Origin: Flexithrix dorotheae DSM 6795
GTDB lineage: Bacteria > Bacteroidota > Bacteroidia > Cytophagales > Flammeovirgaceae
DNA length: 64,000 bases
Reading direction: 5' to 3'
NCBI RefSeq assembly: GCF_000379765.1
Contig: NZ_KB903439.1
Span: 98,762 to 162,761 of the forward strand
The notes below the pieces were generated by a model. The model worked only from the letters and a program-made list of their open reading frames with translations, did no database searches and was not told where the DNA came from. Numbering within the stretch: position 1 is the stretch's first letter; each line of letters starts with the position of its first letter. Positions 43,743 through 52,672 of the stretch are shown here, one piece after another. Position numbers and translations under genes: made by a program.

Positions 43743-45245
43743 ATGAAAAAATTAAACAACCCAATTTTAATGAGTCTGTTATGGGGGCTTTGGCTGATTT
43801 CCTGCCAGGCGGAAAAACCGCAGGAAGTGGCTGAAAAACCATTATCAAGACCAAATGTATTGTTCATTGCAGTGGATGATTTGAATGACTGGCTGGGTTG
43901 TATGAAAGGTCATCCAAATGCCAAAACACCCCATATGGATAAATTGGCCAGTGAAGGGGTATTGTTTACCAATGCCCATTGCCAGGCTCCCCTTTGCGGA
44001 CCGTCAAGAGCGTCCCTGATGACAGGTTTAAGACCTTCTACAACTGGTATTTATGGGATGATTCATGACGATTCAATCAGAAATTCTGCAAATTCCGAAA
44101 CAAAGGATATTCTATTTTTACCAGAATATTTTAAGGTACAGGGATACCACACCATGGGAATAGGAAAATTATTCCACCAACATTCTCCTCAGGGATTATT
44201 TGATGAATCCGGAAGCAGATCGAAAGGTTTTGGGCCTTCCCCAGAAAAAAGATTTGTTTGGGATGGCTTTGCCCCTGACAGAGAAAATTACGGAAGAACC
44301 AGCACCGACTGGGGAGCCTATCCCGAAGCTGATTCTTTAATGCCCGACCATCATTCTGCCGATTGGGCAATTGAAAGATTGGGAAAAGACTATGATAAGC
44401 CCTTCTTTTTGGGTGTTGGGTTTTTACGCCCGCATGTGCCACTTTATGTACCGCAAAAGTGGTTTGATATGCACCCTGTAGAAAACATTGAATTACCACC
44501 GTATAAAGCAGATGATTTGGCAGATGTGCCCCCGGTAGCTCTTCAGATTAATGATTTACCAATGATGCCTTCCACTCAATGGGCCATTGAAAGCGGAGAA
44601 TGGAAAAATATTATTCAGGCTTATCTGGCTTGTGTGAGTTTTGTAGATCATGAAGTAGGGCGAGTCTTAACTGCACTGAGAAACAGCAAACATGCTGAAA
44701 ATACGGTAATTGTTTTGTGGTCGGATCATGGATACAGATTGGGGGAAAAAGAAACTTTTGCCAAACATGCTTTGTGGGAGGAAGCTACAAATGCTCCTTT
44801 AATTTTTGCGGCTCCAAATGCAAAAAAAGGACAAGTGGTAGATGCTCCGGTGGAAATGCTTTCCATTTATCCTACACTTCTGGAATTGTGTAATCTTCCA
44901 GCCTATGAGAAAAATGAAGGAAGAAGCCTGGCAGGAGTGATTGAAGGCAAAGACATTTCCACGCAGGATTTTACAGCCCTCACCACTTTCGGTATGAATA
45001 ATCATGCAGTGAGAACCAGGGATTTCCGGTATATCAGGTATGAGGATGGAGAGGAAGAGTTGTACTCCAAAGCCACTGACCCAAATGAATGGGAAAATCA
45101 AAGTGATCACCCGGATATGCAGGAAGATAAAGCAAAATTAAAAACCCTGCTTCCTGAAAAAAATGCCAGGTGGGACAGAAATTCCCAGTATACTTTCCAA
45201 CCCTATTTTGTGGAACAAAAGGCAAGAACCAGTTTGGTTGAATAA
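43743..45245 (+). CDS. sulfatase, iduronate-2-sulfatase-like
   Basis: 500 residues, lipoprotein (LISC, Cys21). Metal site AVDDLNDW, formylglycine site PLCGPSRASLMTGL (Cys85), GKLFHQ, HVPLYVPQKWFD and WSDHGYRLGEKETFAKHALWEEAT. The VDDLNDWLGCMKGHP and LGEKxxxxKHxLWE patterns are those of the iduronate-2-sulfatase/choline-sulfatase-like group. It would remove a sulfate group, perhaps from a uronic acid residue, in the periplasm. Second gene of the 42168-48116 run. Substrate assignment is an inference from similarity. Confidence 0.94.
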   Translation: MKKLNNPILMSLLWGLWLISCQAEKPQEVAEKPLSRPNVLFIAVDDLNDWLGCMKGHPNAKTPHMDKLASEGVLFTNAHCQAPLCGPSRASLMTGLRPSTTGIYGMIHDDSIRNSANSETKDILFLPEYFKVQGYHTMGIGKLFHQHSPQGLFDESGSRSKGFGPSPEKRFVWDGFAPDRENYGRTSTDWGAYPEADSLMPDHHSADWAIERLGKDYDKPFFLGVGFLRPHVPLYVPQKWFDMHPVENIELPPYKADDLADVPPVALQINDLPMMPSTQWAIESGEWKNIIQAYLACVSFVDHEVGRVLTALRNSKHAENTVIVLWSDHGYRLGEKETFAKHALWEEATNAPLIFAAPNAKKGQVVDAPVEMLSIYPTLLELCNLPAYEKNEGRSLAGVIEGKDISTQDFTALTTFGMNNHAVRTRDFRYIRYEDGEEELYSKATDPNEWENQSDHPDMQEDKAKLKTLLPEKNARWDRNSQYTFQPYFVEQKARTSLVE

Positions 45246-45270
45246 ATTGAGGATCAAATAAAGAATTAGA

Positions 45271-46755
45271 ATGATAAAACAGAAAGCTGTTGTATTTCAA
45301 ATAGTTGCCTTTTTTTTGGGAATAATAATTTGTTTCCAGGCCAAGGCACAAAATCAGGACAAACCAAATATTTTATTTATCTGTGTGGACGACCTCAGGC
45401 CCGAACTGGCTTGCTATGGAAAGGATTACATTCAATCCCCTCACATGGATAAACTGGCAAAAGAAGGATTTCTGTTTAAGCAACATTTTGTGACTGTTCC
45501 CACTTGTGGGGCATCCAGACATAGCCTTTTAACCGGAAAATTACCAAGTACACGGGATGACTTACGGAATTCGGCTACAGCTGATCAAATTACCGGAAAA
45601 CCTGAAACTGAAGTTCCCGAAACCTTTATTCATCACCTGAAAAGAAATGGTTACCATACAGTAGGAGTAGGGAAAATTACCCATCATCCTGACGGGCGGG
45701 TTTATGCTTATAAGGAACCGGTAAGTAATAAAATGGAATTGCCACACAGTTGGGATGAGTTCATTTTTGACTTTGGGAAATGGGGAACAGGGCATAATGC
45801 TTTTTTTGGCTATGCCGATGGAAGTAATAGAAATACCCTAAATGGTCAGGTAAAGCCTTATGAAAAAGCAGATGTTCCGGATGATGGTTATCCAGATGGT
45901 GTGATTGCTAAGGTGGCGATCAATAAGCTTCAGAAATTAAAAGAAAATGGGGAGCCTTTTTTCCTTGGAGTTGGCTTTTTCAAACCTCATCTTCCTTTTA
46001 ATGCACCCTCAAAATACTGGGATTTATATGATACAGCGGATATTCCACTTTCACCGAACGGGTTTTTACCAGAAAATGTAAACACAAAGAGTTTGCAGAC
46101 CATGGGAGAATTTAACAATTATAAATTGGGAGACGAAAAGGCGAGTCTCGATAAGGCGCTATCAGAGGCATATGCCAAAAAACTTGGTCATGCTTATGCG
46201 GCTTGTGTGAGTTATGTAGATGCTCAAATTGGTAGTGTTTTGAATGAACTGAAGCGTTTGGATTTGGACAAAAATACTATTATCGTAATTTGGGGAGACC
46301 ATGGCTGGCATTTGGGTGACCATAGAGTTTGGGGAAAACATACCCTGATGGACAGAGCGCTGCATTCTACTTTAATGATGAAAATTCCCGGACAAAATAT
46401 GCAGGGAGAAACAAACAAAGTGGTAAGTACAGTAGATATTTACCCCACTTTGATGGAATTATGTCAGTTGGAAATGCCTTACTCCACAAAAGGAAGGAGT
46501 TTGGTAACACTCATGCAAAATCCTGAGGAGGTAAATTGGGAGGAAGCTGCCTACAGCTTTTTTCGTTCGGGAATTTCCCTGCGAACAAGTCAGTACAGAT
46601 TCAGTAAACATTTCAGGGAAGATTTACCCGCTATTGAATTGTTCGATCATCAATCTGATCCTTATGAAACAATTAATGTAGCGGATAAAAACAAGAAAGT
46701 GGTAAAAAAACTAATGCCACTTTGGGATAAAGGAAACACCGGACTATTTGATTAG
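45271..46755 (+). CDS. sulfatase, iduronate-2-sulfatase-like (CGASR site)
   Basis: 494 residues. The signal peptide ends at QAKAQ, so this one is a soluble periplasmic protein rather than a lipoprotein. Metal site CVDDLRPEL, formylglycine site PTCGASRHSLLTGK (Cys79), HLPFNAPSKYWDLY and WGDHGWHLGDHRVWGKHTLMDRA. The maturation motif is CxAxR instead of CxPxR; both are accepted by formylglycine-generating enzymes. Related to the preceding gene but clearly a different subfamily member. Third gene of the run, 25 bp after the previous one. Confidence 0.94.
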   Translation: MIKQKAVVFQIVAFFLGIIICFQAKAQNQDKPNILFICVDDLRPELACYGKDYIQSPHMDKLAKEGFLFKQHFVTVPTCGASRHSLLTGKLPSTRDDLRNSATADQITGKPETEVPETFIHHLKRNGYHTVGVGKITHHPDGRVYAYKEPVSNKMELPHSWDEFIFDFGKWGTGHNAFFGYADGSNRNTLNGQVKPYEKADVPDDGYPDGVIAKVAINKLQKLKENGEPFFLGVGFFKPHLPFNAPSKYWDLYDTADIPLSPNGFLPENVNTKSLQTMGEFNNYKLGDEKASLDKALSEAYAKKLGHAYAACVSYVDAQIGSVLNELKRLDLDKNTIIVIWGDHGWHLGDHRVWGKHTLMDRALHSTLMMKIPGQNMQGETNKVVSTVDIYPTLMELCQLEMPYSTKGRSLVTLMQNPEEVNWEEAAYSFFRSGISLRTSQYRFSKHFREDLPAIELFDHQSDPYETINVADKNKKVVKKLMPLWDKGNTGLFD

Positions 46756-46778
46756 AAAGTCTATAAACTAAATTGAAA

Positions 46779-48116
46779 ATGAAAAAAACTAACTTAATCA
46801 TTCCACTCCTTTTTATTGCATTTTTAGCCTGTCAATCTGAAAAAAAAGCTGAAGAAAAGGAAATTGCAGTAACTTCAGAAGAAGTTCATCCTGCCATTGT
46901 CAATCAATATGTCCCTACCAGAGCTATTACGCAGGGGCCAAAACACCATTGGTTTGGGTATTATGATAAATTAGAAGTCGATCCATCCGGGCGATTTGTA
47001 TTGTCAAATGAAGTGACTTTCGAAGGAAGATCACCCACGGCAGATGATGTGATAAAAGTGGGAATGGTGGACCTGGAGGACAATGATAAGTGGATAGAAT
47101 TAGGAGAAAGTAAAGCCTGGGGCTGGCAACAGGGTTGTATGTTGCAGTTTTTACCCAATTCTGAAACAGATATAATTTGGAATGACAGAGTAGGAGATCA
47201 ATTTGTGAGCCACATCATGAATATTAAAACCCGGGAAAAAAGGACTTTGCCTTTTCCCATTTATGCACTTAGCCCAGATGGAATTCATGCAGTGACCACC
47301 AATTTCGAGAGAATTAATGATTTACGACCAGGTTATGGTTATGCGGGAATTCCCGATCCCAATGCAGATGAAATTGCTCCGGATGATGCCGGGATTTATT
47401 TGTGCAATTTGCAAACAGGTGAACGGAAATTAATCATTTCACTCGCCCAGATGATGGATGTAGAATTACCTGAAAAGGATTCCCCTACTTTTAAAAATTA
47501 TAAAATTACCAAACACTGGTTCAACCATTTGCTATTTAATACTGATGGCAGCAGATTTATTTTTCTTCACAGGTGGAAGTCCTCTGCGGATAAAAATGTA
47601 GGTGGGTTTGGCACATTAATGTACACCTCCGATTTGTCAGGAAAGGATTTAAGACTGGTGGATGAATCGGGTTATACTTCACATTTTATCTGGAAAGATC
47701 GGGAACATATTATGGCCTGGTCTAAAATTGAACCGAAGGGAAATGGTTTTTATTTATTCAAGGATGAAGAAGGAGCCACTCCGGAGATTGAAGGTGAAGG
47801 TATAATGACAGTAAACGGGCATAATACTTATTTACCTCAAAGTACGGATTGGATTTTAAATGATACTTATCCGGACAAAAACAGGGTTCAAAAAGTTTAT
47901 TTGTACCATGTGCCTACTAAAAAAAGAATCCCGATTGGCGATTTCTATTTAGATCCAAAATATAGGGGAGAATGGCGGGTAGATACGCATCCGAGGTCAA
48001 GCCCTGATGGTACCAAAGTGATTATCGATTGTCCAACCGGGGATCAGGGAAGGCAACTGTATTTATTAGATATCTCCGAAATTTTAAGCACCAGAGCCAT
48101 TATTCCCGAGAAATAG
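46779..48116 (+). CDS. beta-propeller lipoprotein in sulfatase operon
   Basis: 445 residues from the ATG at 46779. Lipobox IAFLAC. The body reads as repeated four-strand blades with TolB/WD40-like turns (YDKLEVDPSGRFVLSNE, YALSPDGIHAVT, LLFNTDGSRFIFLHRWKS, PRSSPDGTKVIIDCPTGDQGRQLYLLD), suggesting a propeller. Several His/Trp clusters (HHWFGYYDK, KHWFNHLLF) could line an active site, as in propeller-type polysaccharide lyases, but no catalytic set is certain. The last ten residues (LSTRAIIPEK) and the stop codon are encoded by repeat copy C, which starts in frame at 48084. The gene belongs to the sulfatase run by spacing. Confidence 0.75.
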   Translation: MKKTNLIIPLLFIAFLACQSEKKAEEKEIAVTSEEVHPAIVNQYVPTRAITQGPKHHWFGYYDKLEVDPSGRFVLSNEVTFEGRSPTADDVIKVGMVDLEDNDKWIELGESKAWGWQQGCMLQFLPNSETDIIWNDRVGDQFVSHIMNIKTREKRTLPFPIYALSPDGIHAVTTNFERINDLRPGYGYAGIPDPNADEIAPDDAGIYLCNLQTGERKLIISLAQMMDVELPEKDSPTFKNYKITKHWFNHLLFNTDGSRFIFLHRWKSSADKNVGGFGTLMYTSDLSGKDLRLVDESGYTSHFIWKDREHIMAWSKIEPKGNGFYLFKDEEGATPEIEGEGIMTVNGHNTYLPQSTDWILNDTYPDKNRVQKVYLYHVPTKKRIPIGDFYLDPKYRGEWRVDTHPRSSPDGTKVIIDCPTGDQGRQLYLLDISEILSTRAIIPEK

Positions 48117-48178
48117 TAATCTCTCAATCAGTATTTTAGGGCAAAATAATACACGATTAATTTTGAATTACTACTTAA
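48084..48178 (+). repeat. dispersed TTAA-bounded repeat, copy C
   Basis: The shortest copy (95 bp): TTAAGCACCAG, then a deletion of about 18 bp relative to the other copies, then GAGAAATAGTAATCTCTCAATCAG, GGGCAAAATAATACACG and TAATTTTGAATTACTACTTAA. It overlaps the 3' end of the beta-propeller gene in frame and provides its last ten codons and stop. The next gene is convergent, so here the element lies at a 3' end, not at a promoter. Confidence 0.88.
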
Positions 48179-48225
48179 AACCTGGAATAGAATTTTGTGC
48201 AATTTTATAGGTTTATTTCAAAAAA

Positions 48226-48267
48226 AAACTGAGTTTAGAAAATTTAAAAACTTTCTAAATCCAGTTT
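48226..48267 (-). terminator. intrinsic terminator of the TonB receptor gene
   Basis: AAACTGAGTTTAGAAA (48226-48241) pairs with 48252-48267 with two mismatches. On the minus strand the stem is followed by a run of eight T. It begins 20 bp after the stop codon of the receptor gene. Confidence 0.85.
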
Positions 48268-48286
48268 GGGAATGTTCGGTTAGCTT

Positions 48287-50665
48287 TTAAAACCTCTTCT
48301 GGCCGGAAAATTCCATGGCTTCACCTTTTCCAAATCCATAACTCACCCCAACGGTAATGAATCTTCCTCTTCGGTGGTAGTTGTACAGATAAAAATTGGT
48401 TTGGTCGGTTTCGCTTTCCATTCTTCTGGTTGCGAAAATATCCTTTATGCTTACATTAAATATGGTTTTCCCCTTCATCAGTTTTTTCCTCAAACCTAGG
48501 TCCCCGAAATAATTATCGGCCATCACAGACTGAACGGTTTTGTAACTTGACTGGTAATTGCCAATCAATTCCAGTTCAAACTGTGCAGGTAATTTCCATC
48601 TCATATTCAGCTTGGCTGACCATTGGCTGGCGTTAAAATCAAAAGGAGTGGATTCATTATAGCCCTTTCTGATGAAATAATTATAATTAAAATCTCCATT
48701 CAGGGTAAGGGATTCAAATGGGGAGTATTTGGTGTTGAATTCCAATCCTGTGGAGCGGTTTGTTCCAATGTTTTCAGGCCTTGTGATACTTACATTATCC
48801 TGAAATTCGGTAATTCTTTCAATCACATCGGTGGTATACCGGTGATAAATTCCGAAATTAAAAGAGATGTTTTCAAATTCATTGATGGCCGTAATTTCGT
48901 AAGAATCGGTAAATTCAGGTAATAAATCAGGGTTACCAGTTCTGATATTAAAATTATTTCGGATATTGAAAAACGGATTCAGATCCCACATCCTAGGTCG
49001 GAAAATCCTTCTGGAATAGCCTGCCTGAATAGAAATGAATTCAGTAAACTTATAGGAAGTATGAATGGTTGGGAACAGATTAGCATAATCCTTCGTATTC
49101 CTTTCATCAGTTTGTTCCAAAAGCGTTTCCACTTCTGTATTTTCCATCCTTAATCCCAGTTTTACCCCCCATTCTTCATTCTTGTAGGCGAGGGTACTAT
49201 AAATTCCCAATACTCTCTGGTCGAAATCGAAAATGTTTGTCAGATCGGAATTTTCAATCCATTCTCCATCTTCCAAATCCTGAACTGCGTAATCATTGGA
49301 AACATCTGAAAATACATATTGAGCTCCGGATTCCAGCGTAAATTTATCAGATATCGGATTGGTATAATCCAGTTTGTAAGTATAGGTGGCATTCACAAAA
49401 TCAGTTCTGGTTTGCTGAACGGATTCGTTTGGAGTTCCTGAAATTGGCGTATTGTCGAAAATTGAAGATTGCTCTTTTCCAAAGAAATTCCCCTGTGCAC
49501 TGAAAAGCAGTACATGTTCCTTCTTATTTTTAAAGGTTTTCTGATATTGAAAATCGTACTGATATTTGGGGTTGGTCGCTTCTGTTTTTTCATCTCTGTT
49601 CCAGGCCGAAATCAGTGTTTGAGAGGCATCCAGGAAGTTAAAATTGGAGTTGGAATATTCCTTTTCAAACTCATAGGCAAAATTTCCGGTTAGTGAAAAT
49701 ATATTGTATTTGTTGAGGTGGTAATCTGCACCCAAAATCACATTATAAAAAGTTTCATTTTTTTCACTGTCCCCATCACTTTCTACAGTGGTATTATTCA
49801 TCAAATCCATGTTCATCGTTTTATTGATTCCTGGAAATGTCCTGTGACCGTAGCCAAGTTGGGAAAAGAGGTTGAACTTTTCGGTTCTTCGGTTTACACT
49901 CAATCCTATACTATGATTATTAGGATAGCCGGTATTCAGGGTTACAGAGCCGTTTATGCCTTTTTTTTCCTCTTTTTTCATCACAATATTGATTATCCCT
50001 GAGGTACCTTCCGCATCGTATTTGGCTGAAGGGTTGGTAATCACTTCCACAGACTCCAGCATATCAGCAGTGATGGTTCCCAATGCGCCCTGATCGGTGG
50101 CGAGAACGGAAGGTTTTCCATTGATTAAAATTTGCACCCCACTGCTTCCTCTCAAACTGATAACCCCCTCAATATTCACCTGAACAGAAGGAACGTTATT
50201 CAAAACTTCCAGAGCACTCATCCCGGTGCTGCTCAAATCTTTTCCTACATTAAAAACCCTTTTATCCAGTTTGAATTCTGTTTTGGATTTTTCTGCTCTG
50301 ATTTCTATTTCGTTTAAGGCTGTTGCATTTTCAGCCAGATCAATTGTGCCTAAAGCCACTTTTCCATCATTTATTTCAAAATCATTGATGGTCTTGGTTT
50401 CAAATCCAATAAAACTAATTTCAATGTAGAATTCAGTTGCGGTTGTTGTCACATTAAAAGAACCATCCACTGAGGTAGTCACACCAGTTATTGGTTTCTT
50501 TTCTATAGGGTCAGCAATCATTACTGTGGCAAATTCCACCGGCTGCTGTTCAGCTCCTGTAACTATTTTTCCAGAAATTATAGTTTTGGCCTCCTGAGCA
50601 AACAAAGCAGGAAGACTAAAAAAATTAAGGATAGATAGAAATAATAGTAATCTTTTCAATTTCAT
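48287..50665 (-). CDS. TonB-dependent outer-membrane receptor (CarboxypepD_reg-like, OMP_b-brl_3 type)
   Basis: 792 residues from the ATG at 50665 (MKLKRLLLFLSILNFF); the earlier Met at 50692 would put nine odd residues before the signal. After the signal comes an Ig-like carboxypeptidase-regulatory domain (ISGKIVTGAEQQPVEFATVMIADP), then a plug (SALEVLNNVPSVQVNIEGVISLRGSSGVQILINGKP) and a 22-strand-type barrel ending VGVSYGFGKGEAMEFSGQKRF. It belongs to the small receptor class found for metals, peptides or sugars and is not SusC-sized; there is no SusD neighbour. It faces the sulfatase run and may import the desulfated oligosaccharide (inference). Confidence 0.9.
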   Translation of the reverse strand: MKLKRLLLFLSILNFFSLPALFAQEAKTIISGKIVTGAEQQPVEFATVMIADPIEKKPITGVTTSVDGSFNVTTTATEFYIEISFIGFETKTINDFEINDGKVALGTIDLAENATALNEIEIRAEKSKTEFKLDKRVFNVGKDLSSTGMSALEVLNNVPSVQVNIEGVISLRGSSGVQILINGKPSVLATDQGALGTITADMLESVEVITNPSAKYDAEGTSGIINIVMKKEEKKGINGSVTLNTGYPNNHSIGLSVNRRTEKFNLFSQLGYGHRTFPGINKTMNMDLMNNTTVESDGDSEKNETFYNVILGADYHLNKYNIFSLTGNFAYEFEKEYSNSNFNFLDASQTLISAWNRDEKTEATNPKYQYDFQYQKTFKNKKEHVLLFSAQGNFFGKEQSSIFDNTPISGTPNESVQQTRTDFVNATYTYKLDYTNPISDKFTLESGAQYVFSDVSNDYAVQDLEDGEWIENSDLTNIFDFDQRVLGIYSTLAYKNEEWGVKLGLRMENTEVETLLEQTDERNTKDYANLFPTIHTSYKFTEFISIQAGYSRRIFRPRMWDLNPFFNIRNNFNIRTGNPDLLPEFTDSYEITAINEFENISFNFGIYHRYTTDVIERITEFQDNVSITRPENIGTNRSTGLEFNTKYSPFESLTLNGDFNYNYFIRKGYNESTPFDFNASQWSAKLNMRWKLPAQFELELIGNYQSSYKTVQSVMADNYFGDLGLRKKLMKGKTIFNVSIKDIFATRRMESETDQTNFYLYNYHRRGRFITVGVSYGFGKGEAMEFSGQKRF

Positions 50666-50922
50666 AGTTTGTGTAGATAAAGTAACAAACAAATTTCATA
50701 TAGAAATCTGAATAAAAATTGAAGCCCCGAACCCAACCGGTGTCTTTTGTCTTTTATTTGGTCAATTTTTCTTCATTAAAGGGATTTTCTTCATACCTGG
50801 TAGGGCTATTTCCCAATTCAAGCCATATTTTCATGGAAAAAATTGCAGCAGGATTTCCGATTGCTTAATTTCAAATTTTTAATAGGGAAGAATTTTATGA
50901 GCTAAATTGAGATTATCAACAA

Positions 50923-52527
50923 ATGAACTACAAAAACCTTATCTACATCTTTTTAATCGTAATTGCGGGATGTAAAAAAGAGGATGATTCAGAGAAAGCA
51001 ATCACCTCCACACCAAAACCAAATTTCATATTTATTCTTGCAGATGACTACGGCTATCACGATCTGAGTGTGATGGGAAGTCAATACTATGAGACACCTA
51101 ATATTGATCGAATTGCCAATGAGGGTATGATTTTTACCGATGGTTATGCGGCTTGTCAGGTTTGTAGCCCTTCCAGGGCCAGTATTATGCTGGGTACTTT
51201 CCCGGCTCGACATGGCATTACCGACTGGATAGGAGCCAAAACAGGAGAAGCCTGGCGAAAAGCCGGAAGGTTTAACAAACTCCTTCCTCCGGAATATGTG
51301 CACAAATTACCCGCTGAAGCGATCACTTTACCCGAAGCGATGCGAGAGGGCGGTTACAAAACCTTTTTTGCCGGAAAATGGCATTTAGGGGATTCAACTT
51401 CCTGGCCGGAAAATCACGGATTTGATATCAATAAAGGAGGATGGGATGCAGGCAGCCCAAATGGAGGTTATTTTTCTCCCTTCACTAATCCAAGGCTGGA
51501 AAACAGAAAAGATGGAGAAAATCTTTCGATGAGGCTTGCTTCTGAAACGGTAGATTTTATAAAAGCCAATCATCCTAAGGAAACCGGAAAACCATTTTTT
51601 GCTTATCTGTCCTTTTATGCAGTGCATGGCCCGATTCAAACCACCCAGGAAAAATGGGCAAAATATCGTCAAAAAGCAGAAGAATTGGGAATTGCAGAAA
51701 AGGGCTTTGAAATGGGTCATTTTTTACCCATCCGTCAGGTGCAGGATAATCCCGTTTATGCCGGCTTGGTAGAAGCGATGGATGATGCTGTCGGTGAAGT
51801 TTTGAAAGCAGTGGATGAACTCGGTTTGGGAGAAAATACGGTTATTGTGTTTACTTCTGACAATGGAGGAGTAGCCGCAGGAGATGCCTTTGCTACTTCC
51901 AATTTGCCCCTGCGTGCAGGAAAAGGCTATCAGTTTGAGGGAGGTATTCGTGAACCTTATTTTATTAAAGTGCCGGGCGTAACCAAAGGTGGAGGAAAAA
52001 CTTCGGTTCCTGCGTCTGGAACAGATTTTTACCCAACAATTCTTGAACTTGCCGGACTTGATTTAAAACCTGATCAGCATGTGGACGGTAAAAGCCTTGT
52101 CCCAGTGCTTAAGGGAGGGACACTTCCCGAGAGACCATTAATCTGGCATTATCCACATTATGGCAACCAGGGTGGAGAACCTTCTTCCATTATTCGGGAA
52201 GGGGATTGGAAACTGATTCATTATTATGAGGATGGAAGAGAAGAATTGTATAACCTGAAAAATGATTTGGAAGAAACTACAGATTTAGCAGGTGAAAATG
52301 CAGAGCGAGCATCTACTATGAGTAAAAAATTATTTGCCATGCTTGATGAAATGGGAGCAAGGTATCCCACTAAAGATCCGGAATGGACAGCTGAGTTGGA
52401 ACAAAAACATATGGAAAGGATTGTCAACGAATTATGGCCTAATTTGGAAAAGAAACGAATGGAATACCTTTCCCCGGATTTTAATCCTGATAACGACTGG
52501 TGGGGAAGTCAGGTGACTAAGGACTAA
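50923..52527 (+). CDS. sulfatase (Cys-type, lipoprotein)
   Basis: 534 residues. Lipobox VIAGC (Cys17). Motifs: ADDYGYHD metal site, formylglycine site CQVCSPSRASIMLG (Cys81), GKWHLGDSTSWPENHGFD, HGPIQTTQEKWAKY and TSDNGGVAAGDAF. The HxDxS-like DYGYHDLS and the DNGGVA region place it in the arylsulfatase A-like group. It is divergent from the TonB receptor (about 260 bp apart) and first of a run with the GH2 and alginate-lyase-family genes. The leader CTAAATTGAGA 25-35 bp upstream resembles that of two other genes in the block. Confidence 0.94.
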   Translation: MNYKNLIYIFLIVIAGCKKEDDSEKAITSTPKPNFIFILADDYGYHDLSVMGSQYYETPNIDRIANEGMIFTDGYAACQVCSPSRASIMLGTFPARHGITDWIGAKTGEAWRKAGRFNKLLPPEYVHKLPAEAITLPEAMREGGYKTFFAGKWHLGDSTSWPENHGFDINKGGWDAGSPNGGYFSPFTNPRLENRKDGENLSMRLASETVDFIKANHPKETGKPFFAYLSFYAVHGPIQTTQEKWAKYRQKAEELGIAEKGFEMGHFLPIRQVQDNPVYAGLVEAMDDAVGEVLKAVDELGLGENTVIVFTSDNGGVAAGDAFATSNLPLRAGKGYQFEGGIREPYFIKVPGVTKGGGKTSVPASGTDFYPTILELAGLDLKPDQHVDGKSLVPVLKGGTLPERPLIWHYPHYGNQGGEPSSIIREGDWKLIHYYEDGREELYNLKNDLEETTDLAGENAERASTMSKKLFAMLDEMGARYPTKDPEWTAELEQKHMERIVNELWPNLEKKRMEYLSPDFNPDNDWWGSQVTKD

Positions 52528-52539
52528 GAAATTTGCTCT

Positions 52540-52577
52540 GGTGCCACAGGAATTTAAGTTTTATTCCGGTAGGCACC
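52540..52577 (+). terminator. two-tier stem-loop between sulfatase and GH2 genes
   Basis: GGTGCC (52540-52545) pairs with GGCACC (52572-52577), and inside it GGAAT (52549-52553) pairs with ATTCC (52563-52567). It starts 12 bp after the sulfatase stop. No T-tract follows, so it may be an mRNA processing or stabilising structure instead of a terminator. Confidence 0.45.
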
Positions 52578-52672
52578 TGGTCAGCGGCTTTAAATCACAT
52601 TGGTATTTTGTTTGGAAGACTCTTTATTAACCTTACCGGAATATTGAAGCAATATTTTAAAATATACTATAA

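Noticed and set aside
48287..50665. Calling the TonB receptor SusC
   Set aside because: It is about 790 residues rather than the roughly 1000 of SusC, and no SusD lipoprotein is adjacent.
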